In this document: in pieces, positions 51,302 through 61,200 of the stretch
Layout: each line of letters opens with the position of its first letter
Numbering within the stretch: the stretch's first letter is position 1
DNA from: Arenibacter hampyeongensis
GTDB taxonomy: Bacteria > Bacteroidota > Bacteroidia > Flavobacteriales > Flavobacteriaceae
Direction: 5' to 3'
Assembly (NCBI RefSeq): GCF_002909255.1
Contig: NZ_PIOB01000001.1
Coordinates: forward strand, 124,001 to 188,000
DNA length: 64,000 nucleotides
Translations under genes and position numbers: made by a program
Notes under the pieces: generated by a model
Databases searched by the model: none
What the model was told of the DNA's origin: nothing
Seen by the model: only the letters and a program-made list of their open reading frames with translations

Positions 51302-52084
51302 TTAAGCACCCGGAAAATTGGCCTTTCTTTTTTCCATAAAGGCAGTGGTTCCTTCCTTAAAATCCGAAGTACCAAAGCAACTGCCAAAAGCCTCTATTTC
51401 CGTTTTGAACCCATTAATACTATTGTTAAAACCAGCATTTACCGCTTTTATTGCATAACCAATGGCCACAGGCGAATTATTCGATATCTTACCTGCAAAT
51501 TTCATACATAAATCCATTAAGTGTTCCTGTTCAACAACATAGTTGACCAAACCGAACTCCAATGCTTTAGACGCATCTATCATTCCTGCCGTCAGAATCA
51601 TTTCCATGGCCCTGCCCCTACCAATTAACTGCGGTAGGCGCTGTGTACCTCCATAACCTGGTATAACACCCAAGGAAACTTCAGGAAGCCCCATTCTTGC
51701 ATTGTGACTGGCTACACGGAAATGGCAGGCCATGGCCAATTCCAAACCACCTCCCAAGGCGAATCCGTTAACCGCAGCTATAACCGGGGTGGATAGGTTT
51801 TCCACATAATCAAACAATTGCTTTTGACCTTTTGCTGCCAGTTTTCCACCCTCCTTCTCCGAAAAATTGGCGAACTCGGAAATATCGGCTCCGGCCACAA
51901 AGGCCTTTTCACCACTTCCCGTTAAAATTATAACCTTTATCCTTTTTTCCTTTGCCAATTCCTTAAAGGCATAGTGAAGTTCTTCTATAGTTGCCTTATT
52001 AAGGGCATTCAACTTAGTAGGCCTATTAATGGTGATGACAGCTACATTCGTCTCTGAATTAATTAGTAAATTTTCGTATTGCAT
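51302..52084 (-). CDS. Enoyl-CoA hydratase/isomerase family protein
   Basis: Crotonase-fold enzyme of 260 residues. The oxyanion-hole glycines are in FVAGADISEFANF and in NGFALGGGLELAMACHFRVAS. A glutamate in GLPEVSLGVIPGYGGTQRLPQLIGRGRAMEMILTAG matches the catalytic position of enoyl-CoA hydratase. The most likely reaction is hydration of 2-enoyl-CoA in fatty-acid beta-oxidation or in amino-acid breakdown. The genes around it are not beta-oxidation genes, so its pathway cannot be fixed from context. Confidence 0.93.
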   Translation of the reverse strand: MQYENLLINSETNVAVITINRPTKLNALNKATIEELHYAFKELAKEKRIKVIILTGSGEKAFVAGADISEFANFSEKEGGKLAAKGQKQLFDYVENLSTPVIAAVNGFALGGGLELAMACHFRVASHNARMGLPEVSLGVIPGYGGTQRLPQLIGRGRAMEMILTAGMIDASKALEFGLVNYVVEQEHLMDLCMKFAGKISNNSPVAIGYAIKAVNAGFNNSINGFKTEIEAFGSCFGTSDFKEGTTAFMEKRKANFPGA

Positions 52085-52134
52085 TGCTTTAATATTAAGT
52101 TACACCTCGTTTTATTGGTTACTCAGTATCTACT

Positions 52135-53652
52135 TTAATGTACGATCCGGTCCATTATATTTTCCCTCGCATTGGCAATAGGAAAACGAACGGTAAATAT
52201 GGTTCCTTTACTGGATTCTGATGTAAAATTGATAGTCCCTCTATAGTTTTCCACAATATTTTTGACCATCCCCAGCCCAAGGCCCATTCCACTGGTCTTG
52301 GTAGTGAATTTAGGTTCAAATACCTTGTCCTTCACTTCCAGAGGTATCCCGAGACCATTATCTTCCACGGTCAGTTTTACAAAATCCCCATCCTTGGAAA
52401 CCGTTACCATAACATAGGGGGACTCTACATCCACAATTGCTTGGGTGGCGTTTTTAACAAGATTGGTAACCACTCTAATTAGTTGGGTCCGATCTAATTT
52501 TGCGATTATTTCCTCTTCATCGGACGCAAAGTGAATATAGTTTTCATCAAATATGTCCACCGCCATCTTTACTATCCTCACCACATTTAAAGTCTCGTTC
52601 TGCTGGGCCGGCATATTTGCAAAGTTGGAAAATGCTGATGCAATACTACTCATGGTATCAATCTGCTGAATCAATGTTTTTGAATATTCTGAAACCTTTA
52701 AGGTAATATCCGGATCTTTGGGGTCGAACCTCCGTTCAAAATTCTGTACGCTCAGTCGCATGGGAGTTAGTGGATTTTTAATTTCATGTGCCACCTGTTT
52801 TGCCATTTCGCGCCATGCTTGTTCCCGTTCCCCTTTAGCCAATTTTGCTGCACTAATCTCCAACTCATCGATCATTTCGTTATAGGAGGTAATCAATTTC
52901 CCAATTTCCTCACTAGGATTCTCCACAATGATCTTTTCGTTACGTTTGGTCAAATCTGTTTGATTTAATCTGTCCGAAATAGTCTGTAAAGATCTGGTGA
53001 TATATTTGGAAATAAAATAGGCAAGGCCAATGGCCAAAAACAACAAAAGAAGATAAGCTCCCGTAAGCCTTAACAGTATTTCCTTTAGTTCCTTATCATT
53101 AAATGAATTGTCCTCAAAATAGGGCAGGTTTAATATCCCTACATTTTTAAATCTTTTGTCGCTTATATACGTATAGGAAGCCTGATAATTAAAGCCGGCG
53201 GCGGTTTTTTGCTCCACATACCTCTTGGTGGGCGTGGAAGCCAAACTGTTCAACACTTCTGCATCCAAACATGTAGAAATGGAATCAATTTCAAACTTGG
53301 GCCTAGAACTTTTGATCAATTGACCTTGCAAGTCATAAATATTAAAATTAATATTCTGTACCAAGGCAATCTCATATATTTCATCCCTGAAGATGTAGCC
53401 CAAATTTTCTGTAGTTACAGGATAGGTCGTTTTTTGGAGCACTAAATCTATACTTTGTTTTATCTGTTCCTCCTTACGCTCCATACGTTCAGCATGGTAA
53501 TCCCTATTCTGTTCGCTGTACTGGTACACGGTAACAGATGCGATCAATACAAAGGCAATCACCACCCAAAAAATCATGGAGATAAAAATTCGGGAACGCA
53601 AGGAAAAGTTTGTAAGCAACTGAAATCTAATTTTAGATTTTAAAGGTAACAA
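52135..53652 (-). CDS. NtrY-like membrane sensor histidine kinase
   Basis: Sensor kinase of 505 residues. Two membrane segments (about 20-46 and 190-215) flank an extracytoplasmic domain of about 145 residues. HAMP (YFISKYITRSLQTISDRLNQTDLTKRN) and the His-phosphotransfer region follow, with VAHEIKNPLTPMRL (His289). The ATPase domain has NLVKNATQAI, DNGLGIPLEVKDKVFEP and GMGLGLGMVKNIVE. A response regulator is not next to it, so its partner is elsewhere. The ATP-binding and HAMP features are typical of NtrY/nitrogen-type kinases, but the signal is unknown. Confidence 0.92.
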   Translation of the reverse strand: MLPLKSKIRFQLLTNFSLRSRIFISMIFWVVIAFVLIASVTVYQYSEQNRDYHAERMERKEEQIKQSIDLVLQKTTYPVTTENLGYIFRDEIYEIALVQNINFNIYDLQGQLIKSSRPKFEIDSISTCLDAEVLNSLASTPTKRYVEQKTAAGFNYQASYTYISDKRFKNVGILNLPYFEDNSFNDKELKEILLRLTGAYLLLLFLAIGLAYFISKYITRSLQTISDRLNQTDLTKRNEKIIVENPSEEIGKLITSYNEMIDELEISAAKLAKGEREQAWREMAKQVAHEIKNPLTPMRLSVQNFERRFDPKDPDITLKVSEYSKTLIQQIDTMSSIASAFSNFANMPAQQNETLNVVRIVKMAVDIFDENYIHFASDEEEIIAKLDRTQLIRVVTNLVKNATQAIVDVESPYVMVTVSKDGDFVKLTVEDNGLGIPLEVKDKVFEPKFTTKTSGMGLGLGMVKNIVENYRGTINFTSESSKGTIFTVRFPIANARENIMDRIVH

Positions 53653-53694
53653 TTATCACGCCAAAATTAACAGCAACTAAGGGTCAAATGGTGT

Positions 53695-54246
53695 CTAAGC
53701 TTCAGGATTTTTATCGCGGATACGCTTATAAAGTCTAATCCCCAACATTAGCAGTACTCCTAGCACAATAATTCCAACAACACCAAATATCCAATTAAAA
53801 GTACCCTTTAATATAACTAAAAAGACCACCGCGAACAGAATCAGGGTGGCTCCCTCGTTCCAAATACGCATAAACCTGGAGGTATATTTTACCTCATCCC
53901 GCTGCAATTGTTTATAAATCTGATGATTCTTTAGGTGGTAGACAAATAGCAACACCACAAAAGTGAGTTTTATATGCATCCACGGTTGTTGCATCCAAAC
54001 CGGATATAATACCAGTAACCAAATGGCAAAGATAGTGGCCAAAATAGCGGAGGGCCAGGTAATGATAAGCCATAAACGTTTGGTCATCAACTTTAATTGA
54101 TGGGTAAGTATTTCCCTTTCGGGTGATGCTTTTTGATCGGCCTCAATATGGTAGATAAACAATCGAGGTATATAAAACAATCCCGCAAACCAGGTAACCA
54201 CAAAAATGAGGTGCAAGGCTTTAATATAATTGTAATAGTCGGTCAT
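53695..54246 (-). CDS. hemJ: Protoporphyrinogen IX oxidase, HemJ type
   Basis: Integral membrane protein of 183 residues with four helices. The start YYNYIKALHLIFVVTWFAGLFYIPRLFIYHIE, with a conserved His and Arg, is diagnostic of HemJ, which oxidises protoporphyrinogen IX to protoporphyrin IX in haem biosynthesis. Its helical loop KNHQIYKQLQRDEVKYTSRFMRIWNE is also typical. Ferrochelatase (hemH), the next step, is 1.5 kb away in the same direction with a MATE transporter gene between, so the arrangement supports the assignment. Confidence 0.9.
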   Translation of the reverse strand: MTDYYNYIKALHLIFVVTWFAGLFYIPRLFIYHIEADQKASPEREILTHQLKLMTKRLWLIITWPSAILATIFAIWLLVLYPVWMQQPWMHIKLTFVVLLFVYHLKNHQIYKQLQRDEVKYTSRFMRIWNEGATLILFAVVFLVILKGTFNWIFGVVGIIVLGVLLMLGIRLYKRIRDKNPEA

Positions 54247-54341
54247 TTAATAGCTATTGTTCCGTAAAGATAGTAGACGGTTTTCTGAAAAACTAATCTT
54301 TAAGGTCCAGACCAATTCATTTACCTTTCAAGGTTCTACAT

Positions 54342-55727
54342 TTACTTGTCTGCGATCAATGTTGCCCTCACCTCTTTCCTTAAAAAATAACCAGTAACCA
54401 GCGTGGCCAGGACATCTGCAATGGGAAAAGAGATCCAAACCCCCAGCTCTCCCAAGTAATTGGGTAAAATTAAAATGAGCGGTATAAAAAAGAATCCCTG
54501 TCTGCTTAAGGTCAGCAATAGTGCTGGTACAGCTTTTCCGATGGCCTGAAAATAAGCTGCACCAATCAATTGAATGGCAATTATAGGTGTTGCCGCAAAG
54601 ACCAAACGCATGGCCGAGGGGGTGTGTTCCAACACAAAGGCATTCATGGCCAATTCGTCTGCAGACATATCAGGCCTATTACTCAAGAACAAGGCAGCAA
54701 TCTCCGCCGGGAAAATCATGAGCCCCACAAACACTATAAACGCCAGGCCAGCGGCATAAAGGATTGCGGTATTTATAGATTCTCGTACCCTTTGGTATTT
54801 TTTGGCCCCATAATTAAAGCCCGCAATAGGCAAAAATCCCTGAGTTACCCCAAATACAGGGAAAAAGGCAAACATAAGCATCCGAGCAATAATGGCATAG
54901 ACTGCAATCATGGCCTCTCCTCCCAAACCAAAGAGGATGTTGTTCATCAATAAATAGATTAAGCTAATTACCGCCTGCCTAGACAAGGTAACGAAACCCA
55001 AAGCCCCTATTTCACTTAGAATAGAACGATCTAACCCAAAATGGGACCATTTTAATTTAAGCTCGGAATTTTTGGAAAGAAAAAAATAAAGGATATAGAC
55101 AAAACAAAGAAAATAGCCAATGGTGGTGGCCCAAGCCGCCCCTTCCATACCCCAGTCAAAGACGTAAATGAAGATATAATCCATCAACAGATTTCCTACC
55201 GAGGGAATTATCATGGCGTTCATGGCAAATCTGGGTTTGCCTTCCGCTCTAATAACCGTATTTCCCATCATACAAAGGGCCAAAAACGGCACCCCGTACA
55301 AAACAATGGTATAATATATCTTTGCCGGTCCAAAAATATCCCCCTTACCTCCAAAGGCCGGGATAAGACTATTTACATAATACAGCCCCAATATCACCAT
55401 AACTATGGTGACCAAAAGTGTTAGGGTGATTTGATTTCCAAAGGTTTTTAATGCCTTTTCCCTATTATTTTCGCCCAAGGCACGAGAAATAATACTGGAA
55501 CCCCCTATACCTATGGCCATTCCTAGGGCCGCTATAAAAAAGGATACCGGAAGCACTACATTGATTGCCGCTATGGCAATGGAACCTATCCAATTCCCCA
55601 CAAAAATAGAATCGACCAGAACGTTCAAGGACATGACCAAAATGCCGATGGAGGCCGGAACCGCCTGTTTTACCAGCAATTTACCTATAGGCTCGCTACC
55701 CAACTGTTCTGAGGACACTTTAGCCAT
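54342..55727 (-). CDS. MATE-family multidrug/toxin efflux transporter
   Basis: Inner-membrane antiporter of 461 residues with 12 predicted helices. Features of the family: the start GKLLVKQAVPASIGILVMSLNVLVDSIFVGNWIG, then SSIISRALGENNREKALKTFGNQ, then the second half with GVTQGFLPIAGFNYGAKKYQRVRESI. It exports cationic or drug-like molecules using Na+ or H+. Its start overlaps the hemH stop (TAATG), so it is co-translated with hemH; it may export a haem precursor or have no link. Confidence 0.92.
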   Translation of the reverse strand: MAKVSSEQLGSEPIGKLLVKQAVPASIGILVMSLNVLVDSIFVGNWIGSIAIAAINVVLPVSFFIAALGMAIGIGGSSIISRALGENNREKALKTFGNQITLTLLVTIVMVILGLYYVNSLIPAFGGKGDIFGPAKIYYTIVLYGVPFLALCMMGNTVIRAEGKPRFAMNAMIIPSVGNLLMDYIFIYVFDWGMEGAAWATTIGYFLCFVYILYFFLSKNSELKLKWSHFGLDRSILSEIGALGFVTLSRQAVISLIYLLMNNILFGLGGEAMIAVYAIIARMLMFAFFPVFGVTQGFLPIAGFNYGAKKYQRVRESINTAILYAAGLAFIVFVGLMIFPAEIAALFLSNRPDMSADELAMNAFVLEHTPSAMRLVFAATPIIAIQLIGAAYFQAIGKAVPALLLTLSRQGFFFIPLILILPNYLGELGVWISFPIADVLATLVTGYFLRKEVRATLIADK

Positions 55728-56758
55728 TACACCGGAAGTGTTTCCTTAATCTCCCAATCCCCGATCCATTTTGCCATTAAGTTCACCCATGCCTCGTTAT
55801 CGTTTAGGCAAGGTATATGTTTATAGTCCTCTCCTCCTGCTTCTTGGAACTGATGTTTTCCTTCCATGGCAATTTCCTCCAAAGTTTCAAGGCAATCCGC
55901 AACAAAGGCAGGGGTAATTACCGCCAAACGCTTAATTCCCTCCTTTCCAAAACGCTCAAACTCAAAGTCGGTATAAGGTTTTAACCATGGGTCGTTGGGC
56001 AATCTGGACTGAAAGGAAAGACTCACTTTTTCATTGGATAGACCAAGATTTTCCTTTACTTTTTCTGTCATCTCATAACACTGATGGCGATAGCAGGTAT
56101 GATGCGCTACAGAATTGGTCTTACAACAGTTGTCATCTATCTTGCAATGGAATTTAGTGGGGTCGGACTTTCTAATATGTCTTTCGGGAATACCGTGGTA
56201 GGAAAATAAAATATGGTCATAATCAAATCCTTTCAATCCCTCAGCAATACTTTTTGAAAGTACGTCAATATAGTCGGTATTTTTATAAAAGGCCGGAAGG
56301 GTCGTAATTTCAATTTTGGGAAAAAATTCCTCCTGTACCTCCATGGTCTTTACCACCACTGTTTCATAGGAAGACATGGCATAATGCGGATATAATGGAA
56401 CCAATAGTACCTCATCCACTCCTTTTTCATGAAGTTGATCAAGGGCTTTTTTAATGGTCATACTTCCATAACGCATGCCCAAGGCAACCGGAATTTCACT
56501 TTGTTCGTTTACCTTGTCCGCAAAGCGTTCGGAAATCACGACTAAAGGAGAACCCTCTTCCCACCATATCTTTTTGTAGGCCTCGGCAGATTTTTTGGGT
56601 CTTGTCTGTAAAATAATCCCTCGCACAATAATATTCCTTAACCACCTGGGAACATCAATAACCCTTTCATCCATTAAAAATTCGTCCAAATAAGGCTTAA
56701 CATCCTTGGGCGTGGGACTATCCGGGGAACCTAGGTTTACCAACAAAACTCCTTTCAT
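55727..56758 (-). CDS. hemH: Ferrochelatase
   Basis: Inserts Fe2+ into protoporphyrin IX, the last step of haem synthesis. Protein of 343 residues from ATG 56758; an upstream ATG at 56800 would add 14 unconserved residues. Motifs: GVLLVNLGSPDSPTPKDVKPYL at the N-terminus, VPLYPHYAMSSYE, ILFSYHGIPERHIRKSDPT with the catalytic His, LSFQSRLPNDPWLKPYTDFEFE and VITPAFVADCLETLEEI with the C-terminal Glu. It is first of the hemH-MATE-hemJ run. Confidence 0.96.
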   Translation of the reverse strand: MKGVLLVNLGSPDSPTPKDVKPYLDEFLMDERVIDVPRWLRNIIVRGIILQTRPKKSAEAYKKIWWEEGSPLVVISERFADKVNEQSEIPVALGMRYGSMTIKKALDQLHEKGVDEVLLVPLYPHYAMSSYETVVVKTMEVQEEFFPKIEITTLPAFYKNTDYIDVLSKSIAEGLKGFDYDHILFSYHGIPERHIRKSDPTKFHCKIDDNCCKTNSVAHHTCYRHQCYEMTEKVKENLGLSNEKVSLSFQSRLPNDPWLKPYTDFEFERFGKEGIKRLAVITPAFVADCLETLEEIAMEGKHQFQEAGGEDYKHIPCLNDNEAWVNLMAKWIGDWEIKETLPV

Positions 56759-57087
56759 TATTCCTTTTATATTAATTTGCTTGAACAGCAAAAATAACAC
56801 TTGCTTTGTAACTATAATTTAATTCCATTAAATAGTTTCCTTATACTGGAATAGACAAGACTAATTAAGGGTGAAAATAAAAAACGTTGTGTTTAAATAC
56901 CAAATAGTATTTTATTTACAATACCCATTTTCCATTAGTCTTCCAGGCCTAGGGCTTGCCACACCTATATTAATGGTGCATAAGAAAATTCGGATAAGGG
57001 TTTAAAATATGATAAAGGCTTTCAAAATCTATATATTGCATAGATTTTAGTATGTTACGGTTATTATTGAATAATAATTTTATCAAA

Positions 57088-58161
57088 ATGGGAAATATTT
57101 TAAAAAACGTAGACAACCAGACGCTAATATACGCAACAAGTACGTTTGTCCTTTTGGCCATACTATATATAGTCACCTACTTTACCCTTCGAAAATTGGG
57201 AAGCAATCCTAAATATTTGATCCCCAAGGATGCCATGAAAAAAGTGAGTCTGCCTCTTTTTATCTTATTCCTTTCATTATTGATCCGTTCAAAATCGCTC
57301 CATTCCCTATTCTATTTAAACGATTTTAGTTTTGTTATAAAAAAGACCAGTACCCTTCTTATCATATTTTCTATTTCATGGTTGATTTTGGTAGCCTTGA
57401 AATTTGCCAAAACATTAATTATCCAAAATTATGATGTAAGGACATCCGACAATCTTAAGGCCCGAAAAATATATACCCAATTCAACATTCTTGAGCGGAT
57501 TTTTATAGTCGTGGTGGCGGTATTGGCTTTGGGGGCGGCACTAATGAGTTTCGACAGTATCCGGGAAATTGGTGTAAGTCTTTTTGCGTCTGCCGGGGTG
57601 GCGGGTATTATTATTGGTTTCTCCGCCCAGAAACTAATTGGAAGTATTCTTGCTGGCATTCAGATTGCCATTACCCAACCCATTAAGTTTGATGATGTAG
57701 TTGTGGTGGAAGGCGAATGGGGCAGGATAGAAGAAATTACATTGACCTATGTCGTAATCAATATTTGGGATAAAAGGCGACTGATCGTCCCCACCACCTA
57801 TTTTATAGAAAATCCTTTTCAGAATTGGACCAAAACATCCGCGGATATAATGGGAACTGTTTTTATTCACACAGATTATCGCGTTCCCTTCGATAAACTA
57901 AGGGAGGAACTCACCAGAGTATTGTCTTCCACAGATCTATGGGATGGAAAAGTAAATGTGCTTCAGGTAACGGATGCCAAGGCCCAGAGTGTAGAGGTTA
58001 GAGCGCTAATGAGCGCCGTTGACTCCTCCACGGCCTGGGATTTAAGGGTTTTGGTACGGGAAAAACTGATTGGCTTTTTACAGGAACATTATCCCGAAAG
58101 CCTTCCACACACCCGTTTATACCTTACCGATAATGCACAACTCGATAATTATAAAAAGTAG
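57088..58161 (+). CDS. MscS-family mechanosensitive channel
   Basis: Mechanosensitive ion channel of about 357 residues. The pore-lining third helix and the start of the cytoplasmic beta domain are visible: SLFASAGVAGIIIGFSAQKLIGSILAGIQIAITQPIKFDDVVVVEGEWGRIEEITLTYVVINIWDKRRLIVPTTYF. There are four or five hydrophobic segments. An alternative ATG at 57052 would add 12 residues; the -7-like TAGATTTT at 57041 makes the later ATG at 57088 more probable. It is followed by an intrinsic terminator. Confidence 0.9.
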   Translation: MGNILKNVDNQTLIYATSTFVLLAILYIVTYFTLRKLGSNPKYLIPKDAMKKVSLPLFILFLSLLIRSKSLHSLFYLNDFSFVIKKTSTLLIIFSISWLILVALKFAKTLIIQNYDVRTSDNLKARKIYTQFNILERIFIVVVAVLALGAALMSFDSIREIGVSLFASAGVAGIIIGFSAQKLIGSILAGIQIAITQPIKFDDVVVVEGEWGRIEEITLTYVVINIWDKRRLIVPTTYFIENPFQNWTKTSADIMGTVFIHTDYRVPFDKLREELTRVLSSTDLWDGKVNVLQVTDAKAQSVEVRALMSAVDSSTAWDLRVLVREKLIGFLQEHYPESLPHTRLYLTDNAQLDNYKK

Positions 58162-58221
58162 TAGGCTTTCCCTTTTGATTGGCATGAAAAATGATGCACT
58201 AATACAAAAAAAACGTTAATT

Positions 58222-58263
58222 ATGCTCCAAGCCTTTATTCCTATATATTTTTGGAGCATTTTT
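58222..58263 (+). terminator. Intrinsic terminator after the MscS gene
   Basis: ATGCTCCAA (58222-58230) pairs perfectly with TTGGAGCAT (58251-58259) and is followed by T residues. The loop and right arm contain TATTTTTG (58246-58253), an exact TAnnTTTG -7 match that could serve the next gene. Confidence 0.7.
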
Positions 58264-58283
58264 AACAAAAATTTGGATTGGGT

Positions 58284-61200
58284 ATGCGCTTCTGCCTAGG
58301 TTTTCTTCTTCTATTCTTATCCTATGTCATTTCTGCCCAGGAAGAGAACAGTCTTCTATGGGAGATATCCGGCAATAACCTAAAGCAGTCGTCCTATTTG
58401 TACGGTACCATGCACGTAAGTCAAAAAATTGCATTCAGATTGGACGACGTTTTTTACGAAGCTTTGGACAAAAGTGAAATAGTGGCCTTGGAATCGGATC
58501 CGGACAGTTGGCTGGAAGACTATGGAAAAATGCGAAGCGGCGGAGCTGGCTATGGAACCGGCTTTATTACCAAGGGCTATTATATATACCCTTTTGCGAT
58601 TAAAAACCCTACCAAGGAAATTGTATCCTCCTATCTCTCATTGGATGATCGATTAGTGAACAATATTCTCTACCGCACCAATGAAACATCCCAAAACTTT
58701 GAAGAGGAAACCTATTTGGATATGTTTATATATCAGGCTGGCAAAAAGTTCTCCAAACCTATAGTGGCCTTGGAAGATCTGGAAGAATCAAGCGCTTTGG
58801 TAGGTAGGGCCAACATGAATGCCATGAAACCCAAGCCAGATGAATGGCTTCAGAAAAAAATGCAGACGCAGGAGGTCATGTCACTTTTGCAGGACGCTTA
58901 TAGGGCACGCAATATAAATCTTATAGATTCCCTTGACCAGGCTATGTATACAGAGCATTATTTGCAAAATATGCTCTATGTGCGTAATAACAATATGGTG
59001 CAGCGGATGGATTCCCTAATGCAAACAGCAAAGGTTTTTAGCGGTATTGGGGCAGCCCACCTCCCAGGAAAAAATGGGGTTATACAACTTCTAAGGAACA
59101 AGGGGTATGAGGTCAAAGCCCTTACTTCCCGATTTTCTTATAAAGGACGGGCTTTAAAAGATTCGTTGGAAACCAAAATCCTAAACAATGAATATCTTAA
59201 AAGAACCCCTGATGATGCCCTTTTTAGTATTCTCCTTCCCAACAAGCTCTACCCCATAGCAGAATATACCAATACTACCTACGTATCTCCAGATTTGGCC
59301 AATGGCAGCTATCTTATGGTGAACCGCATCCCGACTTTTTCCCAATTAAAAAAAGATTACTCCTACACCTTGGAAGATGTGGACAAATTGTTGTTTGAAA
59401 ATATTCCGGGAAAAATTCTTGAAAAGACTAAGATCGATAACGGCCAGTACCCTGGTTTGGATATAAAAAATCAATTGAAAAATGGTGATTTTCAACGATA
59501 CCATATCTATATTACCCCCTTGGAAATACTGATTTTTAAAATGAGTGGACACGGCGATTATGTGGAAAAACATTCGGATACCATTTTTAACAGCATTATT
59601 TTCAAATCCATAGAAAAAAAACGAACGGTACTTTTTTCGGAATTCGATGACTTTGAAATAGAAATGCCCTCCATTTACAATTTTACCAATCGAAAACGGA
59701 AAGGCAATCGATTTATAGAAGGAGTTGATCCGGAAACCTCTTCCTATTACTTTCTAAAAAAAGCGACATTAAATGATTTCAATTTTATTGAAGAGGATAC
59801 CTTTGAACTGAAACAAATTCAAACCCGATTTTATGAAGATCTTAAGCTAAATCCCGAATATGGACCTTTGGACAACCAGAGTCTGACCTCCTCGGCCAAC
59901 TTTAACCCTAACGGATCACAAAAGTTGTATTTAAGGACGCTTATCAGAAACAACAACTACTATCTCTTGGGCAGTATCGCCAATGATAGCACCAATGCCA
60001 AGAATTTTTTCGATTCCTTTAAGGTAAGGCAGCAAAATTATACCGAAGAGTTTAAAAAAATACAGGATACTGCTTTGTTTTTTTCTACAATCAGTCCCAT
60101 TGAACCTCCAAAGTTTGCTGAAAACAGTAATAATTATTACGAACGTCACAAAAAACCAAAACCTTATAGCGCATACACCAAGAAGTCCGTTTATCAAACC
60201 AAAAATAATGAGGCAGTATTGGTAACCATAAATAAAGCCCATGATTTTCTAATGTTTCCCAATATCGATTCGGTATGGACGCTTAGAAGAAAATTGTACG
60301 CTCAAAATACGTTTAATATTATTCGGGAACAAAGGCCCCAATACAACAATAAATATCACGAAATGAACCTAACCTTGGTGGATACCGGCAGCACAAGGGG
60401 AATAATGATCAAAAACATAGTTAAGGGGGGTTTGCTTTATGAAGTAAAAGCACTGATAGATACCGTTTTACCTCCAAGTAAGTTTGTCGCCGATTTCTTT
60501 GCACATTTCAGTCCCAAAGATACCCTGATAGGTGAATCCATTTTAAGCGATAAAACAGCCAATTTTTTTAAGGCCGTTAGACAGAACGATAGTATAGTCC
60601 TAGATGGTTACCCATTTGTGCAATTTTATAAAAAACACGAGGATTCACTTAAATACTATATATCCGAGTTCAACTTTAAGGACAATCAAAAATATTTACA
60701 GGCACATTTAATCCAAAAATTGGCACAAATGCAGGATGTGGATGCCACAAGGTTCTTTGAGACCTACTATACCAAATCCTATAACAACTCCAAGGCTCAA
60801 ACAAAGATATTACAAGCCATAAGCAAAAAGCAAAATGAAAGTTCCTTAGCATTGCTCCTACGACTTATGTCGACCGATTTGCCCTTGGTCTCAAGCAAAC
60901 AAGAAATACAGAATATATTCCAGCCCTATCTGGATAGCCTGCCGCTTGCCAATAAATTGTTCCCAGAAATCTTGGATTATAGTGCCATAGAAGAATATAA
61001 ATCCCCTATCTTCTCCATACTTGCAAAACTCAAGGCCCGTGGATTAATTAAGCCAAAAAGCTACAAGAAACATAAAAACCAAATATTAAATGATGCTAAG
61101 ATCCAGCTAAAAAGACAGTTAAGCCTTTCTATGGATCAATTAACCGAGGAAACATCCTCCAATTCGGACAACAATTACGACATACTGGAAAATTATGCAA

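Noticed and set aside
56898-56912. Sequence CCAAATAGTAT shared with the hairpin arm upstream of nrdB (31043-31058, minus strand)
   Set aside because: An AT-rich 11-mer can occur twice by chance in 64 kb, and the contexts differ.
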